The notes below the pieces were generated by a model. The model did not search any database. It was given only the letters and a program-made list of their open reading frames with translations, and was not told the origin of the DNA. A stretch of 64,000 nt of DNA from an uncultured Campylobacter sp. (GTDB lineage Bacteria; Campylobacterota; Campylobacteria; Campylobacterales; Campylobacteraceae), in contig NZ_CAURPW010000008.1 of the NCBI RefSeq assembly GCF_963526985.1, positions 44,166-108,165 on the forward strand, written 5' to 3'. Shown in pieces: positions 17,154 to 25,418 of this stretch (the stretch's first letter is position 1; each line of letters opens with the position of its first letter). The translations under genes and the position numbers were made by a program.

Positions 17154-17275
17154 GGCGAAGTAATTTGAGATGGATTTGAATGTTGTGCGGAAATTTTCGT
17201 CCCAAGGCTAGACAGATAGTCTGCCGCAGGGCGAAAATTTCAAACTCATTCAAAGGCGCTCAAAAGACGAGCCGC
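17154..17275 (+). repeat. structured interspersed repeat, copy B (at the nifS stop codon)
   Basis: Termini GGCGAAGTA and GACGAGCCGC enclose nested stems: TTTGAG/CTCAAA (17164/17259), TTTGAATG/CATTCAAA (17175/17247), GAAATTTTCG/CGAAAATTTC (17190/17232) and an apical GGC-T-AGAC-N5-GTCT-GCC. The last base of the element is the first base of the CTA that is the nifS TAG stop on the other strand. Copy D at 35060 aligns along its full length with compensatory stem changes. Confidence 0.8.
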
Positions 17276-18453
17276 TACTTGCCGTTAGGATTGTAGGCGT
17301 ACGTGCTTGAAATACCCCTTAACCTCACCACCGCCTTTTTGATACGCTCTATCGCGTAGTCGATCTCTTCTTCGGTATTAAACCTCGACAGCGACAGTCT
17401 TAGCGCCGTGTGCGCCAGATCGCTGCTAGCTCCGATGGCTTCCATTATCGGGTTGCTCTCTAGCGTCTCGGACGCGCACGCCGAGCCCGTAGATGCCGCG
17501 ATACCGGCCTGATTTAGATCCCACAGCATCGCCTCGCCCTCGACGCCTTTTATGGCCGCTAGGATGGTGTTTGGTAGCCTATGGGCGCGATCTCCCACGA
17601 CCGAGACGTCGGGCAGCTGTAGCAGTGCGTCCTCGAGCTTGTCGCGCAGGCGTCTAACGTGCAGATTTTCAAACTCGATTAGCTTGTTGCTGTTTTCCAG
17701 CGCTTGCGCCATTCCGACGATGCCCGCGACGTCAAGCGTCCCGCTACGTCTGCCGCCCATGTGTTCGCCGCCGTGAAGCAGGCTCGTTAGCTTTTGCGAG
17801 TCTTTGATATATAGGCCGCCTACGCCTTTTGGTCCGTGAAATTTATGCGCCGAAAAGCTCATAAAATCCACGCCCATCTCGCGCACGTTTATCTTGATCT
17901 TACCGACGGTTTGCGTCGCGTCGGTGTGAAATAGCGCGCCGTACTCGTGAGCGATCTGTGCGCACTCTTTGATCGGGAAAATCGTGCCCGTTTCGTTATT
18001 TGCCCACATGATGCTAACGAGCGCGGTTTTGTCGTCGATGAGCTTTCTTAGATCGTTTGGATCGAGCAGACCGTTTTCGTTTACGGGTACGTAGCTCACG
18101 CGCACGCCGTATTTCTTGAGCGACTCAAACGTCGCCGCGATCGCCGGATGCTCGACGGCGCTGATTACGACGTGATCCTTTTCTTTATCTAATATATGAT
18201 CGAAAAACACGCCCTTAGCCACCCAGTTGTTGCTCTCGGTGGCGCAGCTTGTTACCACGATATCGTCGCTATCGCTCGCGTTTATGCCCGCATAGAGCTG
18301 ATCCATCGCGCGGCGAAGCGCGGGGTGCGTCTCTGAGCCGAATTTATGCAGCGAGTTTGGATTGCCGTATTTCTCGCAAAAAAACGGCTTCATAAGCTCG
18401 AAAGCTTCAGGATCGACCATCGTCGTGGCATTATTGTCTAGATATACTCTCAC
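17275..18453 (-). CDS. nifS: cysteine desulfurase NifS
   Basis: 392 residues, PLP-dependent class V aminotransferase fold. RVYLDNNATTMVDPEA at the N-terminus, CATESNNW (about 70), FHTDATQTVGK and the PLP lysine in SFSAHKFHGPKGVGGLYI (about 200-220) are clear. The catalytic cysteine loop is ASTGSACASETLESNP (about 320-335). It removes sulfur from cysteine and passes it to NifU. Start ATG 18453. A GGATA-N5-TATCC palindrome lies about 20 bases upstream. The stop codon TAG abuts structured repeat B. Confidence 0.96.
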   Translation of the reverse strand: MRVYLDNNATTMVDPEAFELMKPFFCEKYGNPNSLHKFGSETHPALRRAMDQLYAGINASDSDDIVVTSCATESNNWVAKGVFFDHILDKEKDHVVISAVEHPAIAATFESLKKYGVRVSYVPVNENGLLDPNDLRKLIDDKTALVSIMWANNETGTIFPIKECAQIAHEYGALFHTDATQTVGKIKINVREMGVDFMSFSAHKFHGPKGVGGLYIKDSQKLTSLLHGGEHMGGRRSGTLDVAGIVGMAQALENSNKLIEFENLHVRRLRDKLEDALLQLPDVSVVGDRAHRLPNTILAAIKGVEGEAMLWDLNQAGIAASTGSACASETLESNPIMEAIGASSDLAHTALRLSLSRFNTEEEIDYAIERIKKAVVRLRGISSTYAYNPNGK

Positions 18454-18469
18454 GCTTGACCTTTATCAA

Positions 18470-18486
18470 TTAGGATATATTTTATC
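18470..18486. promoter_or_regulatory. palindromic site upstream of nifS, first of an inverted pair
   Basis: TTAGGATATATTTTATC contains GGATA-N5-TATCC (18473-18487) and lies 16 bases upstream of the nifS start. A perfect 17-base inverted copy occurs at 18649-18665. Candidate operator; possibly for an iron or Fe-S-responsive regulator, which is inference from the target gene only. Confidence 0.45.
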
Positions 18487-18648
18487 CCTTTTATTTTCGC
18501 GAGGATAATATAACAAATTTTATAAATTTTTGATTAAAATTTTAGCTTAATTTTTTCAAATTTAGCCGTTTTTTGATAGAGTTTATATATTGAAATTCCT
18601 TATCAAATGAGCAAAACGTCGGTCTTTCGGTCAAATTTGATATAAAAA

Positions 18649-18665
18649 GATAAAATATATCCTAA
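18649..18665. promoter_or_regulatory. inverted copy of the nifS upstream site
   Basis: GATAAAATATATCCTAA is the exact reverse complement of 18470-18486. It is 184 bases from the nifS start and 162 bases ahead of the next rightward gene, so it could act on either or mediate looping between two bound dimers. Confidence 0.45.
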
Positions 18666-18826
18666 ACTTAGTTTGATTTCTTAAGGTTTTAGAAAATTTA
18701 AAAATTAGAAATTTTGCATTTTGGGTTAAATTTATCAAAATAAGCCCGAATTTAGTACGGTGAAAAAAGGTGAGACCGGCGTTTAAGTTTAGAGTTTTTC
18801 AGGTAAAATGGGGTAGAAATACTAGC

Positions 18827-19959
18827 ATGAATTTTTTTAAAAAAGCTCTTTGCGTTTTATGCGGCGTTATTGCCGTGTATGCAGTATTGTGGTTTATATT
18901 GTGGTGGTTATTTGATCCACCTTTGGGTTGTGATCCCGAATTAAGCGAAGATCCGGCATGCGATTACATAAATAAGCGGTTTGAGAGAGAATTGAAAAAA
19001 TTACCCCGGGCTCCCGTACTGTCGGTAAGTGAAAAAAGGCCGGTATTTTTTCTAGATGAAAGCTATTTTGCCAAAGGTGCGGAATTCGACTATTTATATA
19101 TTAAAGATGAATTTGGAGTCTGGCTTAGATATAAATACAGCAACGACTTTTTGTTACAAAAAGATATGCCGGAGCGCTACTACGGATATTACGAAATTAA
19201 CCGCTCGCCGAATGAGGATTGGGTGGGTAGAAAGCTTAGATATTATAGCTACGGCATCTATGATATTTCGCTTTTTGAAAACGAAGCCAAGATATTTTCT
19301 CAAACGGCGTATAAGGTCGTGAGGAAATTTATCGGTTTCTTTAATCTACACTCTATGAGGGGCACCTCTTTTGCGGCTCCGCAAGGCACCGAGGAAAATT
19401 TAAACGCTATAAGCGAGTTCAAATTCCGCTTGCGGATTTTCCGCAAAAACCGAACTACTCTGGGCTCGGCTGGGCTTATAAATCTGAAGCCAAAGGCTAT
19501 GTCGGAGATGAGATAGCCAAAAAGCTCGCTCGCAATATCTTTGAGATCCCTGGCGAGGGATGGCGACAAACCATACGTATAAACAGCGGCGCCAAAGATA
19601 TCAAGGTTATCTGCGGAGATGAAATTTGCCTCGCGCTCGCCTTTGATGAGAGCAAAATCAATAGCTGTGATAACGGCGCTGCATCCACGGCAATTTATAC
19701 GCTAAATTTAAAGCAAAAATTTAATAATTTTCATACGCTTACTAGTAGGAATTTTAACTACGTAAAGCTTGGCGATAAATACTCCTTAGACGACGTAAAA
19801 TCTTTTAAAATAGTTTTATCAAGATTCAGATATATCAAGGGTTATAACAAAGGTCGCGAAATCACGGACTACGAGGTTATCTTGCAAAATAGCGAAGGCG
19901 AGCAGGTTAATGAAATTTGCAGAAATGAAACCCAGAAACTTGACAACCGCACGCAGTAA
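18827..19959 (+). pseudogene. membrane-anchored hypothetical protein split by one frameshift
   Basis: The first part (18827 to about 19418) encodes a single N-terminal membrane helix (about 6-29, VLCGVIAVYAVLWFILWWLF) and an extracytoplasmic domain with CDPELSEDPACDYINKRF. Around 19418 the frame shifts. The continuation, open without a stop to TAA 19957-19959, reads ...VQIPLADFPQKPNYSGLG, WAYKSEAKGYVGDEIAKK, SGAKDIKVICGDEICLAL and TDYEVILQNSEGEQV, i.e. another ~180 residues. Restoring one base near GCGAGTTC joins the two into about 377 residues. I do not recognise the family. Start ATG 18827 is preferred to the upstream GTG at 18770 because the membrane helix follows it at normal distance. 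Confidence 0.7.
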
Positions 19960-20115
19960 ATCAAAACTCGTGCCGCAGACTTGAGACAAAGGCGGCCAAA
20001 TCTCGGCGCGCAAAACCCGCATCTTTAAGATGTAAATTTTACGGCGACCCAGGATAAATCGCATCCTTGTTCGGCCAAATTTGACGCAAAGCAAACACGA
20101 AAGCGGCCGCCGAAT

Positions 20116-20796
20116 TTAAAATCGTTGGAGGTTTCTGGCGTCGTAAAATTTAATCGTCCATGGTGCGCCCGAAATATCAGCGCCCAGTTTTGCCCTAAAA
20201 TACTCCCGCACCGCGGCGTAGTCTGATTTTGAGATGAAATAAATATTTATAACGCCAGTCTCGCTAAACAGGGCAAGGTTGCAAAAGTAGCTTAAATTTA
20301 CGTCCTTATCAAAGGCTCTAAGCACGCATTTTGCGATAAAAATCAGCGCATAAAAAATAAATGCGGCCAAAACGAACATAAACGGGATCACTATCGCGGA
20401 AAGCGGATTTTTCGGTATCGCTCCTAAAATTTGATAGGGCGATTTTCGCATTTGGACGATATCTGCCAAATTTATCGTTATTCCTTTTTTGGTTTGGAAA
20501 ATTTTATCCTCGTAAAGGTAAACGAGCGAGGGATTTTTGAGTTTTTTGATTAGGTCGGTGGCGGCTAAAATATTCATAAGAATACCGCTACCAAATATCG
20601 AAACAAACCTAGGGTCTCGCATCGCCTCAGCCCTAAAAACCTCCCAAAATGAGCCGCTTCGCCAGTCCACTATGCCGCTAAAAAATATCAGAAATATCAT
20701 AGAAAGGTTAATACCGAGCAAGAAGGCGCAGCCAAGCGCAATGCGGTAAAAATCATCCTGTAAAACCAGCGGATTTTCGTCATAATTTCTGCTCAA
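20116..20796 (-). CDS. hypothetical membrane protein
   Basis: 226 residues if translated from TTG 20796, chosen because AAGGAG lies five bases upstream; an ATG at 20850 is in frame but has no such site. Hydrophobic segments lie at about residues 20-43 (IALGCAFLLGINLSMIFLIFF), a weaker one near 65-80, and 133-155 (IVIPFMFVLAAFIFYALIF). Between them a short domain contains NPSLVYLYEDKIFQTKKGITI, which has a PH-like look. The tail is soluble (ISKSDYAAVREYFRAKLG). No family recognised. It is alone between spacers. Confidence 0.65.
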   Translation of the reverse strand: MSRNYDENPLVLQDDFYRIALGCAFLLGINLSMIFLIFFSGIVDWRSGSFWEVFRAEAMRDPRFVSIFGSGILMNILAATDLIKKLKNPSLVYLYEDKIFQTKKGITINLADIVQMRKSPYQILGAIPKNPLSAIVIPFMFVLAAFIFYALIFIAKCVLRAFDKDVNLSYFCNLALFSETGVINIYFISKSDYAAVREYFRAKLGADISGAPWTIKFYDARNLQRF

Positions 20797-21035
20797 ATTT
20801 TCTCCTTGTATTGCGCTTGCTCGCGCAAAAATAGCTAAATTTACCGGCAAGCCTCACGCCCTAAATTTAGCCTTTAAAACCGGACGCGCATCTTAAAATG
20901 GTTGCGATTTCGTCCGCTTTTTGCAAACGAGCTAAACTCTTGCGCCGATTTTTTTTGCGGGCGCTTGTCTAGTTTAGCAAGGCTTTGCCGCTAAATTTAA
21001 CCTCAAATCAAAGCCGCCCTAACCGCGGCAAAGGA

Positions 21036-21683
21036 CTATTTAAAAACAAAGTCCGCAATGCTAGCAAAACCGCTTAAAACCTTGCGCGCATCCTCGCTGC
21101 CTAGGCCGGCGGCTTGTTCTATGAGTTCGTCGCTTTTTTGCTCGTCCGCGCTCACGCCTACGCCAAGGCCGTAGCAAACGCCAAGCATAAACGTCCCGTC
21201 CGCTCCGCCTAGACGCGCGGCGTTAGCAAAGTCCGCAGCGGCAGCCTTTGGGTCATGAAGCTTGCCTCTGCGCGGATCTAGCCTAACCATGCCGCGGCGA
21301 TAATACCCGTCCGCCGCATGCTCGCTGCCAAGCGCCTCCTGCCGCTTTAAAGCCTCGCCGATATAGCCTAGCGCGCGCGAATAATCGCTCATCCGCAAAA
21401 ACAAATAGCCCAAATTTAGTGCCGCTTGCGGTTCGCCGCGGCTTGCGGAGAGCTTGTAATAGCGCACCGCACGAACGTAGTCCTCGTAAATCGTCTCGTA
21501 AACGTAGCCCGCCTCTAGCTGCGCCTGCGCGTCCGCGCCCTCTGCGGCTTGCAAAGCTATTTCTAGCGCGGCGCCGTAGTTTTGTTCGTTAAAAAGCTTT
21601 AAATATTCGCTTTTAACGGCGTCAAAAAGCTCGCCCGAGGCGAGATTTACCGCAAGTATCGTTAGCCAAAGCGCAAGCCTCAC
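21036..21683 (-). CDS. periplasmic Sel1/TPR-repeat protein
   Basis: 215 residues with a signal peptide (LALWLTILAVNLASG, about 3-17). Helical repeats follow: NYGAALEIALQAAEGADAQA, AGYVYETIYEDYVRAVRYY, GEPQAALNLGYLFLRMSDYS and GADGTFMLGVCYGLGVGVS, the last being a clear Sel1-like repeat. Such proteins are scaffolds for protein-protein contacts; Helicobacter and Campylobacter secrete many. Its start overlaps the upstream lipoprotein gene by four bases, so the two are probably co-expressed. Confidence 0.75.
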   Translation of the reverse strand: MRLALWLTILAVNLASGELFDAVKSEYLKLFNEQNYGAALEIALQAAEGADAQAQLEAGYVYETIYEDYVRAVRYYKLSASRGEPQAALNLGYLFLRMSDYSRALGYIGEALKRQEALGSEHAADGYYRRGMVRLDPRRGKLHDPKAAAADFANAARLGGADGTFMLGVCYGLGVGVSADEQKSDELIEQAAGLGSEDARKVLSGFASIADFVFK

Positions 21684-22054
21684 CTCTCGTCCTTTAGCGG
21701 ACTAAACAGATCCGCAAACATCGGCTCGTAGTTAGCTACGGGCTCGCCCCCTATCTCGTCGTAGTCCGTTATGACGCCGTCCTCGTCGGTGACGAAAAAC
21801 GCCGCGTTTAGTTTGCCAGGCGCCGTCTCATCGCAAGTCCGCCCCGGCTCGCCGCTTTTTGCGCTATTTTGCAAATAATAAACCTTAGCCCCGTCCTCTC
21901 GCACGCAAACGTCGGCAAAATCCGCGCGGTCTACGAGGGTTAGGATATGTTGCCCTTTTAGCTGCGCTAGATGCGGATTTGCGTAGTTTTTACCGCTCGC
22001 GCAGCCGCTAAGAATTAGCGCGCTTGCAAGCGCGGTTTTTATTAAATTTCGCAT
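21680..22054 (-). CDS. small lipoprotein
   Basis: 124 residues with a lipoprotein signal: KTALASALILSGCASG, lipobox LSGC with Cys at residue 18. The mature part has VDRADFADVCVREDGAKVYYL and a second Cys in GRTCDETAP, suggesting a disulfide. No family recognised. ATGA-type overlap with the downstream Sel1 gene links the two. Confidence 0.7.
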   Translation of the reverse strand: MRNLIKTALASALILSGCASGKNYANPHLAQLKGQHILTLVDRADFADVCVREDGAKVYYLQNSAKSGEPGRTCDETAPGKLNAAFFVTDEDGVITDYDEIGGEPVANYEPMFADLFSPLKDER

Positions 22055-22232
22055 TCTTTTTCCGTTTTATTTGGTTTTTGTTAAATTCGCAAACTCTCGT
22101 GCAAATCCGCCCTAAATTTACTTAAAATAGCCGTTTCGCCTATAGTTTAGGCATTTAGTCGCTGCGCGGATTTAAATTTACCGCCCCGCAAAATCTCGCC
22201 GCGCGGCAATTTCATCCTTTGCGCTATTTGGC

Positions 22233-23348
22233 TCAATCTTCTATCTCAAAGTAGTAAGAAATAGGCAAAATTCGGCCCTTTTTGTCGATAAACACGCGTT
22301 TGTAGTCTATGCTAGCGGCCGTCGCGTCGCCCTCAAAAACAAATATGCTATCAAATTTTGGTTCTATGGCGACCTTGCCGTCTATGTCTAGGCAACCGCT
22401 TTTTCTATTTACGCTGAAATTTAACATTCCGCCGTAAAACTCGTCAAATATATAGTCGAATTTTTGCGGCTCAAGGATAAATTTACCGCTTTTATCTATA
22501 ACGCCCCACAGTTCGCCGACCCTCACTACGGCGCGGTCTTCTTTAAAGTGATTTGCTTCGTCAAAACGCGGCTCTATCGCAAAATTTCCGCTTTTATCTA
22601 TAACGCCCCATTTGCCACCTGATTTTACGGCCGCCAGCCCTTCGCTAAAGAGTGACGCTAATTCAAATTTAGGCTCTATAACGATGTTTGCGCCCTTGTT
22701 CACAAAGCCGTAGAGTCCGTTAAATTTTACGGGCGCCAAGCCTTCCTTAAAAGTTACCGGGCGGCCCAAATTTAGCTTTGAAACGGTAGCTCCGCTTTTG
22801 TCTATCACGCTCCATTTGTCGGCGATACGCACCGAGGCTAACCCTTCGGAAAAATACGTTGCCTCGTCGTAGCGCGGAGGAATGATAGTTTTGCCGTTTT
22901 TATCCACGTAGCCGTATTTCATCCTGCCGTATTTCATCTCGCCTACAATCATCGCGCCGTCTCCAAAAGCTATACCCGTATAGTCGAATTTGGGTTCTAC
23001 CACGACCCTGCCCGTTTTGTCTATGAAGCCGAATTTACCGTTTTTGACGATGGCTGCTAGCCCCTCGGTAAAGCTGGTTTTAAAGCCCGTACCGGGCGCC
23101 AAACGCACGGCGAATCTGCCGTTTTCGTCCATAAAAAAGGTCTGTTCGCCTATAAAAACCACACAAAGACCGTCGGAAAAGCTTCCCGTGACCATAAAAT
23201 TTTTACCTACGGCTTTTATGTTGCCGTCTTTATCCACGGCATTGCCGTCCGTAAAAACCAGCCCGTAGTCCGCTAGCTCGCCCTGCCCGATTATCTTAGC
23301 TTCAAGACCGAGTAAGCCTAGAAGCAGCATCGCTAAAATTTTTTTCAT
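22233..23348 (-). CDS. WG-repeat protein, exported
   Basis: 371 residues. A signal peptide (ILAMLLLGLLGLEAKI, about 4-19) is followed by about nine tandem units of ~37 residues with the WG/KWGVIDKSG pattern: GKFGFIDKTGRVVVEPKFD, GLYGFVNKGANIVIEPKF, GKWGVIDKSGNFAIEPRFD, ELWGVIDKSGKFILEP. WG repeats form a beta-rich surface whose ligands are mostly unknown. A short spacer (24 bases) separates it from fliI on the same strand, so readthrough is possible. Confidence 0.85.
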   Translation of the reverse strand: MKKILAMLLLGLLGLEAKIIGQGELADYGLVFTDGNAVDKDGNIKAVGKNFMVTGSFSDGLCVVFIGEQTFFMDENGRFAVRLAPGTGFKTSFTEGLAAIVKNGKFGFIDKTGRVVVEPKFDYTGIAFGDGAMIVGEMKYGRMKYGYVDKNGKTIIPPRYDEATYFSEGLASVRIADKWSVIDKSGATVSKLNLGRPVTFKEGLAPVKFNGLYGFVNKGANIVIEPKFELASLFSEGLAAVKSGGKWGVIDKSGNFAIEPRFDEANHFKEDRAVVRVGELWGVIDKSGKFILEPQKFDYIFDEFYGGMLNFSVNRKSGCLDIDGKVAIEPKFDSIFVFEGDATAASIDYKRVFIDKKGRILPISYYFEIED

Positions 23349-23372
23349 TTTTGCCTTTTTACAAATTTGAGG

Positions 23373-24677
23373 CTAATTTATCCCGCCTAGCAGCTCTTGC
23401 GTCTGCTCGAAGCTAAAGCCCTCTTCGGAGTCTTGTTTTAGGAAGTTATCTATAAATTCTTTTTTCGAGATAGCAAGATCAAGCTCTTTGTCGCTGCCTT
23501 TTTGATATGCGCCGATGCGTAGCAGGACTTCGTTTTCTTTAAGGAGCGAGTAGAGGCGCTTTAGCTTGGCGGCGTTTGCTCTGTGCTCTTTGGTCGCGAT
23601 GTCGCTCATCACGCGCGAGGCGGAGTTTAGGATGTTTATAGGCGGATAGATGCCAAAGTCCGTCATCTCGCGGCTAAGCACGATGTGGCCGTCTAGGATC
23701 GAGCGGCTCTGGTCGGCTATCGGATCGCTCATGTCGTCGCCGTCGACTAGTACTGTGAAAAAGGCCGTTATACTGCCCTTGCCTTCCTCTTTGCCCGCGC
23801 GCTCCATCAGCTGAGGCAGTAGGGTGAGTACGGAGGGCGGGTAGCCCTTAGACGTCGGCGGTTCGCCTAGCGCCAGCCCGATCTCTCGCTGCGCCATGGC
23901 AAACCTGGTCACGCTATCCATGATAAAAAGCACGTCTTTGCCTTGATTTTTGAAGTATTCTGCCACGCTCATCGCGCAAAAAGCGCCGTATTTTCGCATC
24001 AGCGGGCTATCGTCGCTGGTGGCTACGATGACGACGGTTCCGCTTAGATCGCCACGTAAATTTTTCTCTATAAACTCCGGCACTTCGCGGCCGCGCTCGC
24101 CGATAAGCGCGACAACCTTGATCGGGGTTTGCGAGTTTTTTACTATCATACCCATGAGCGTGCTTTTACCTACGCCAGAGCCTGCGAATATGCCAAGTTT
24201 TTGGCCTTTGCCGCAGGTTAGCAGCCCGTCGATGCTTTTAACCCCGACGCTAAAAATTTCATCTATCAACCCGCGCTTCATCGCATCGATCGGAGCGCGC
24301 ATTATCGGGGCGTATTCGGTCGCGGCGATCGCGCCTTTGCCGTCTTTTGGATTCATAAAAGGATCGACTACGCGCCCTAAAAGAGCGTCGCCGACTGGGA
24401 TTTTCATGCCTTGGTCGCTTTGATAGACGAAGTCGCCGATCTTGTAGCCTTCTACAAAGCCAAAAGGAGAGATGAGCGCGGTATTTTGCCGCACTTCTGT
24501 CACCATCGCTAGTCCGCTTTTGCTCCTATCTTTAGCGCAAATTTGCACGATGTCGCCGATGCTAGGGCGAAGGCCCGAGATCTCTATCGTCGTAGCAGAA
24601 ATTCGCTCGATCACGCCAAAGACGCTAGAAAGAGATAAATTTGCGCCCAGTTTTGATTTTAAGCTATCTAAACCCAC
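23373..24677 (-). CDS. fliI: flagellar export ATPase FliI
   Basis: 434 residues, F1-beta-like ATPase of the flagellar type III export apparatus. Walker A is GIFAGSGVGKSTLMGM (about 160-175), with IGERGREVPEFIE, Walker B VLFIMDSVTRFAMAQ and the family-specific GEPPTSKGYPPSVLTLLP. It hydrolyses ATP with FliH/FliJ to unload export substrates. It starts at GTG 24677, whose first base is the last base of the folE stop (TAGTG). fliI next to folE and close to tig/clpP/def is a conserved Campylobacter arrangement. Confidence 0.96.
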   Translation of the reverse strand: MGLDSLKSKLGANLSLSSVFGVIERISATTIEISGLRPSIGDIVQICAKDRSKSGLAMVTEVRQNTALISPFGFVEGYKIGDFVYQSDQGMKIPVGDALLGRVVDPFMNPKDGKGAIAATEYAPIMRAPIDAMKRGLIDEIFSVGVKSIDGLLTCGKGQKLGIFAGSGVGKSTLMGMIVKNSQTPIKVVALIGERGREVPEFIEKNLRGDLSGTVVIVATSDDSPLMRKYGAFCAMSVAEYFKNQGKDVLFIMDSVTRFAMAQREIGLALGEPPTSKGYPPSVLTLLPQLMERAGKEEGKGSITAFFTVLVDGDDMSDPIADQSRSILDGHIVLSREMTDFGIYPPINILNSASRVMSDIATKEHRANAAKLKRLYSLLKENEVLLRIGAYQKGSDKELDLAISKKEFIDNFLKQDSEEGFSFEQTQELLGGIN

Positions 24678-25279
24678 TAAAATCTCACTTCTTTGTGCGA
24701 ATTTATAAGGGAGAAAAACTCGCGCCTAGTCTCGCTGCTATTTAAAAAACATCCTCGCAGCGCCGATGTTGTCGTGGTCGAGTTGATCTTGCCCACGCCT
24801 CGCATCTCCACGCACATGTGGCGCGCCTCGATGACGACGCCCACGCCTTTTGGCTTGATGACCTCTTGCACGGCCTGCGCGATCTGCTCTGTAAGCTGCT
24901 CTTGTATCTGCAGGCGGCGGGCGAAGATATTTACCATGCGCGGGATTTTGCTAAGGCCCACGACCTTGTGATTTGGGATGTAGGCCACGTGCACGCGCCC
25001 GAAAAACGGCAACAAATGATGCTCGCAAAGGCTGTAAAATTCGATATCGCGCACGAGCACCATTTCGTTGTTTGAGCTATCAAATAGCGCATCGTTTAGC
25101 ACGACTTTAGGGTCTTGCCAGTAGCCGCTCGTTAAAAACTCGTAAGCTTTAAAAACGCGCTCGGGAGTTTTAGCTAGTCCTTCTCTGCGCGGGTCTTCGC
25201 CCACTAGCTCTAGCATTTGCTCGACGCAGCTTTCAAATTTTTCTTTTTTAAAATTCTCGTTTTCTAAATTTTTTTGCAT
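24677..25279 (-). CDS. folE: GTP cyclohydrolase I
   Basis: 200 residues. Zinc and active-site motifs: SLCEHHLLPFFGRVHVAYIP (Cys and His ligands), GLSKIPRMVNIFARRLQIQEQLT and EARHMCVEMRGVGK (third ligand Cys). It converts GTP to dihydroneopterin triphosphate, the first step of tetrahydrofolate synthesis. The stop codon overlaps the fliI start by one base. Divergent from tig, with a 139-base AT-rich promoter region between them. Confidence 0.96.
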   Translation of the reverse strand: MQKNLENENFKKEKFESCVEQMLELVGEDPRREGLAKTPERVFKAYEFLTSGYWQDPKVVLNDALFDSSNNEMVLVRDIEFYSLCEHHLLPFFGRVHVAYIPNHKVVGLSKIPRMVNIFARRLQIQEQLTEQIAQAVQEVIKPKGVGVVIEARHMCVEMRGVGKINSTTTTSALRGCFLNSSETRREFFSLINSHKEVRF

Positions 25280-25418
25280 TTGCGTTCCTGATTAATTTCG
25301 CTATTTAAATTTGATAAATGATTTTACTTAAATTCGCCTTTCGCGCGCTTAAATTTATACTATGAATAAGGAAAATTTTGCTACACTCTAGGAAATTTTT
25401 ATTTTTTAAAGGAATTTA

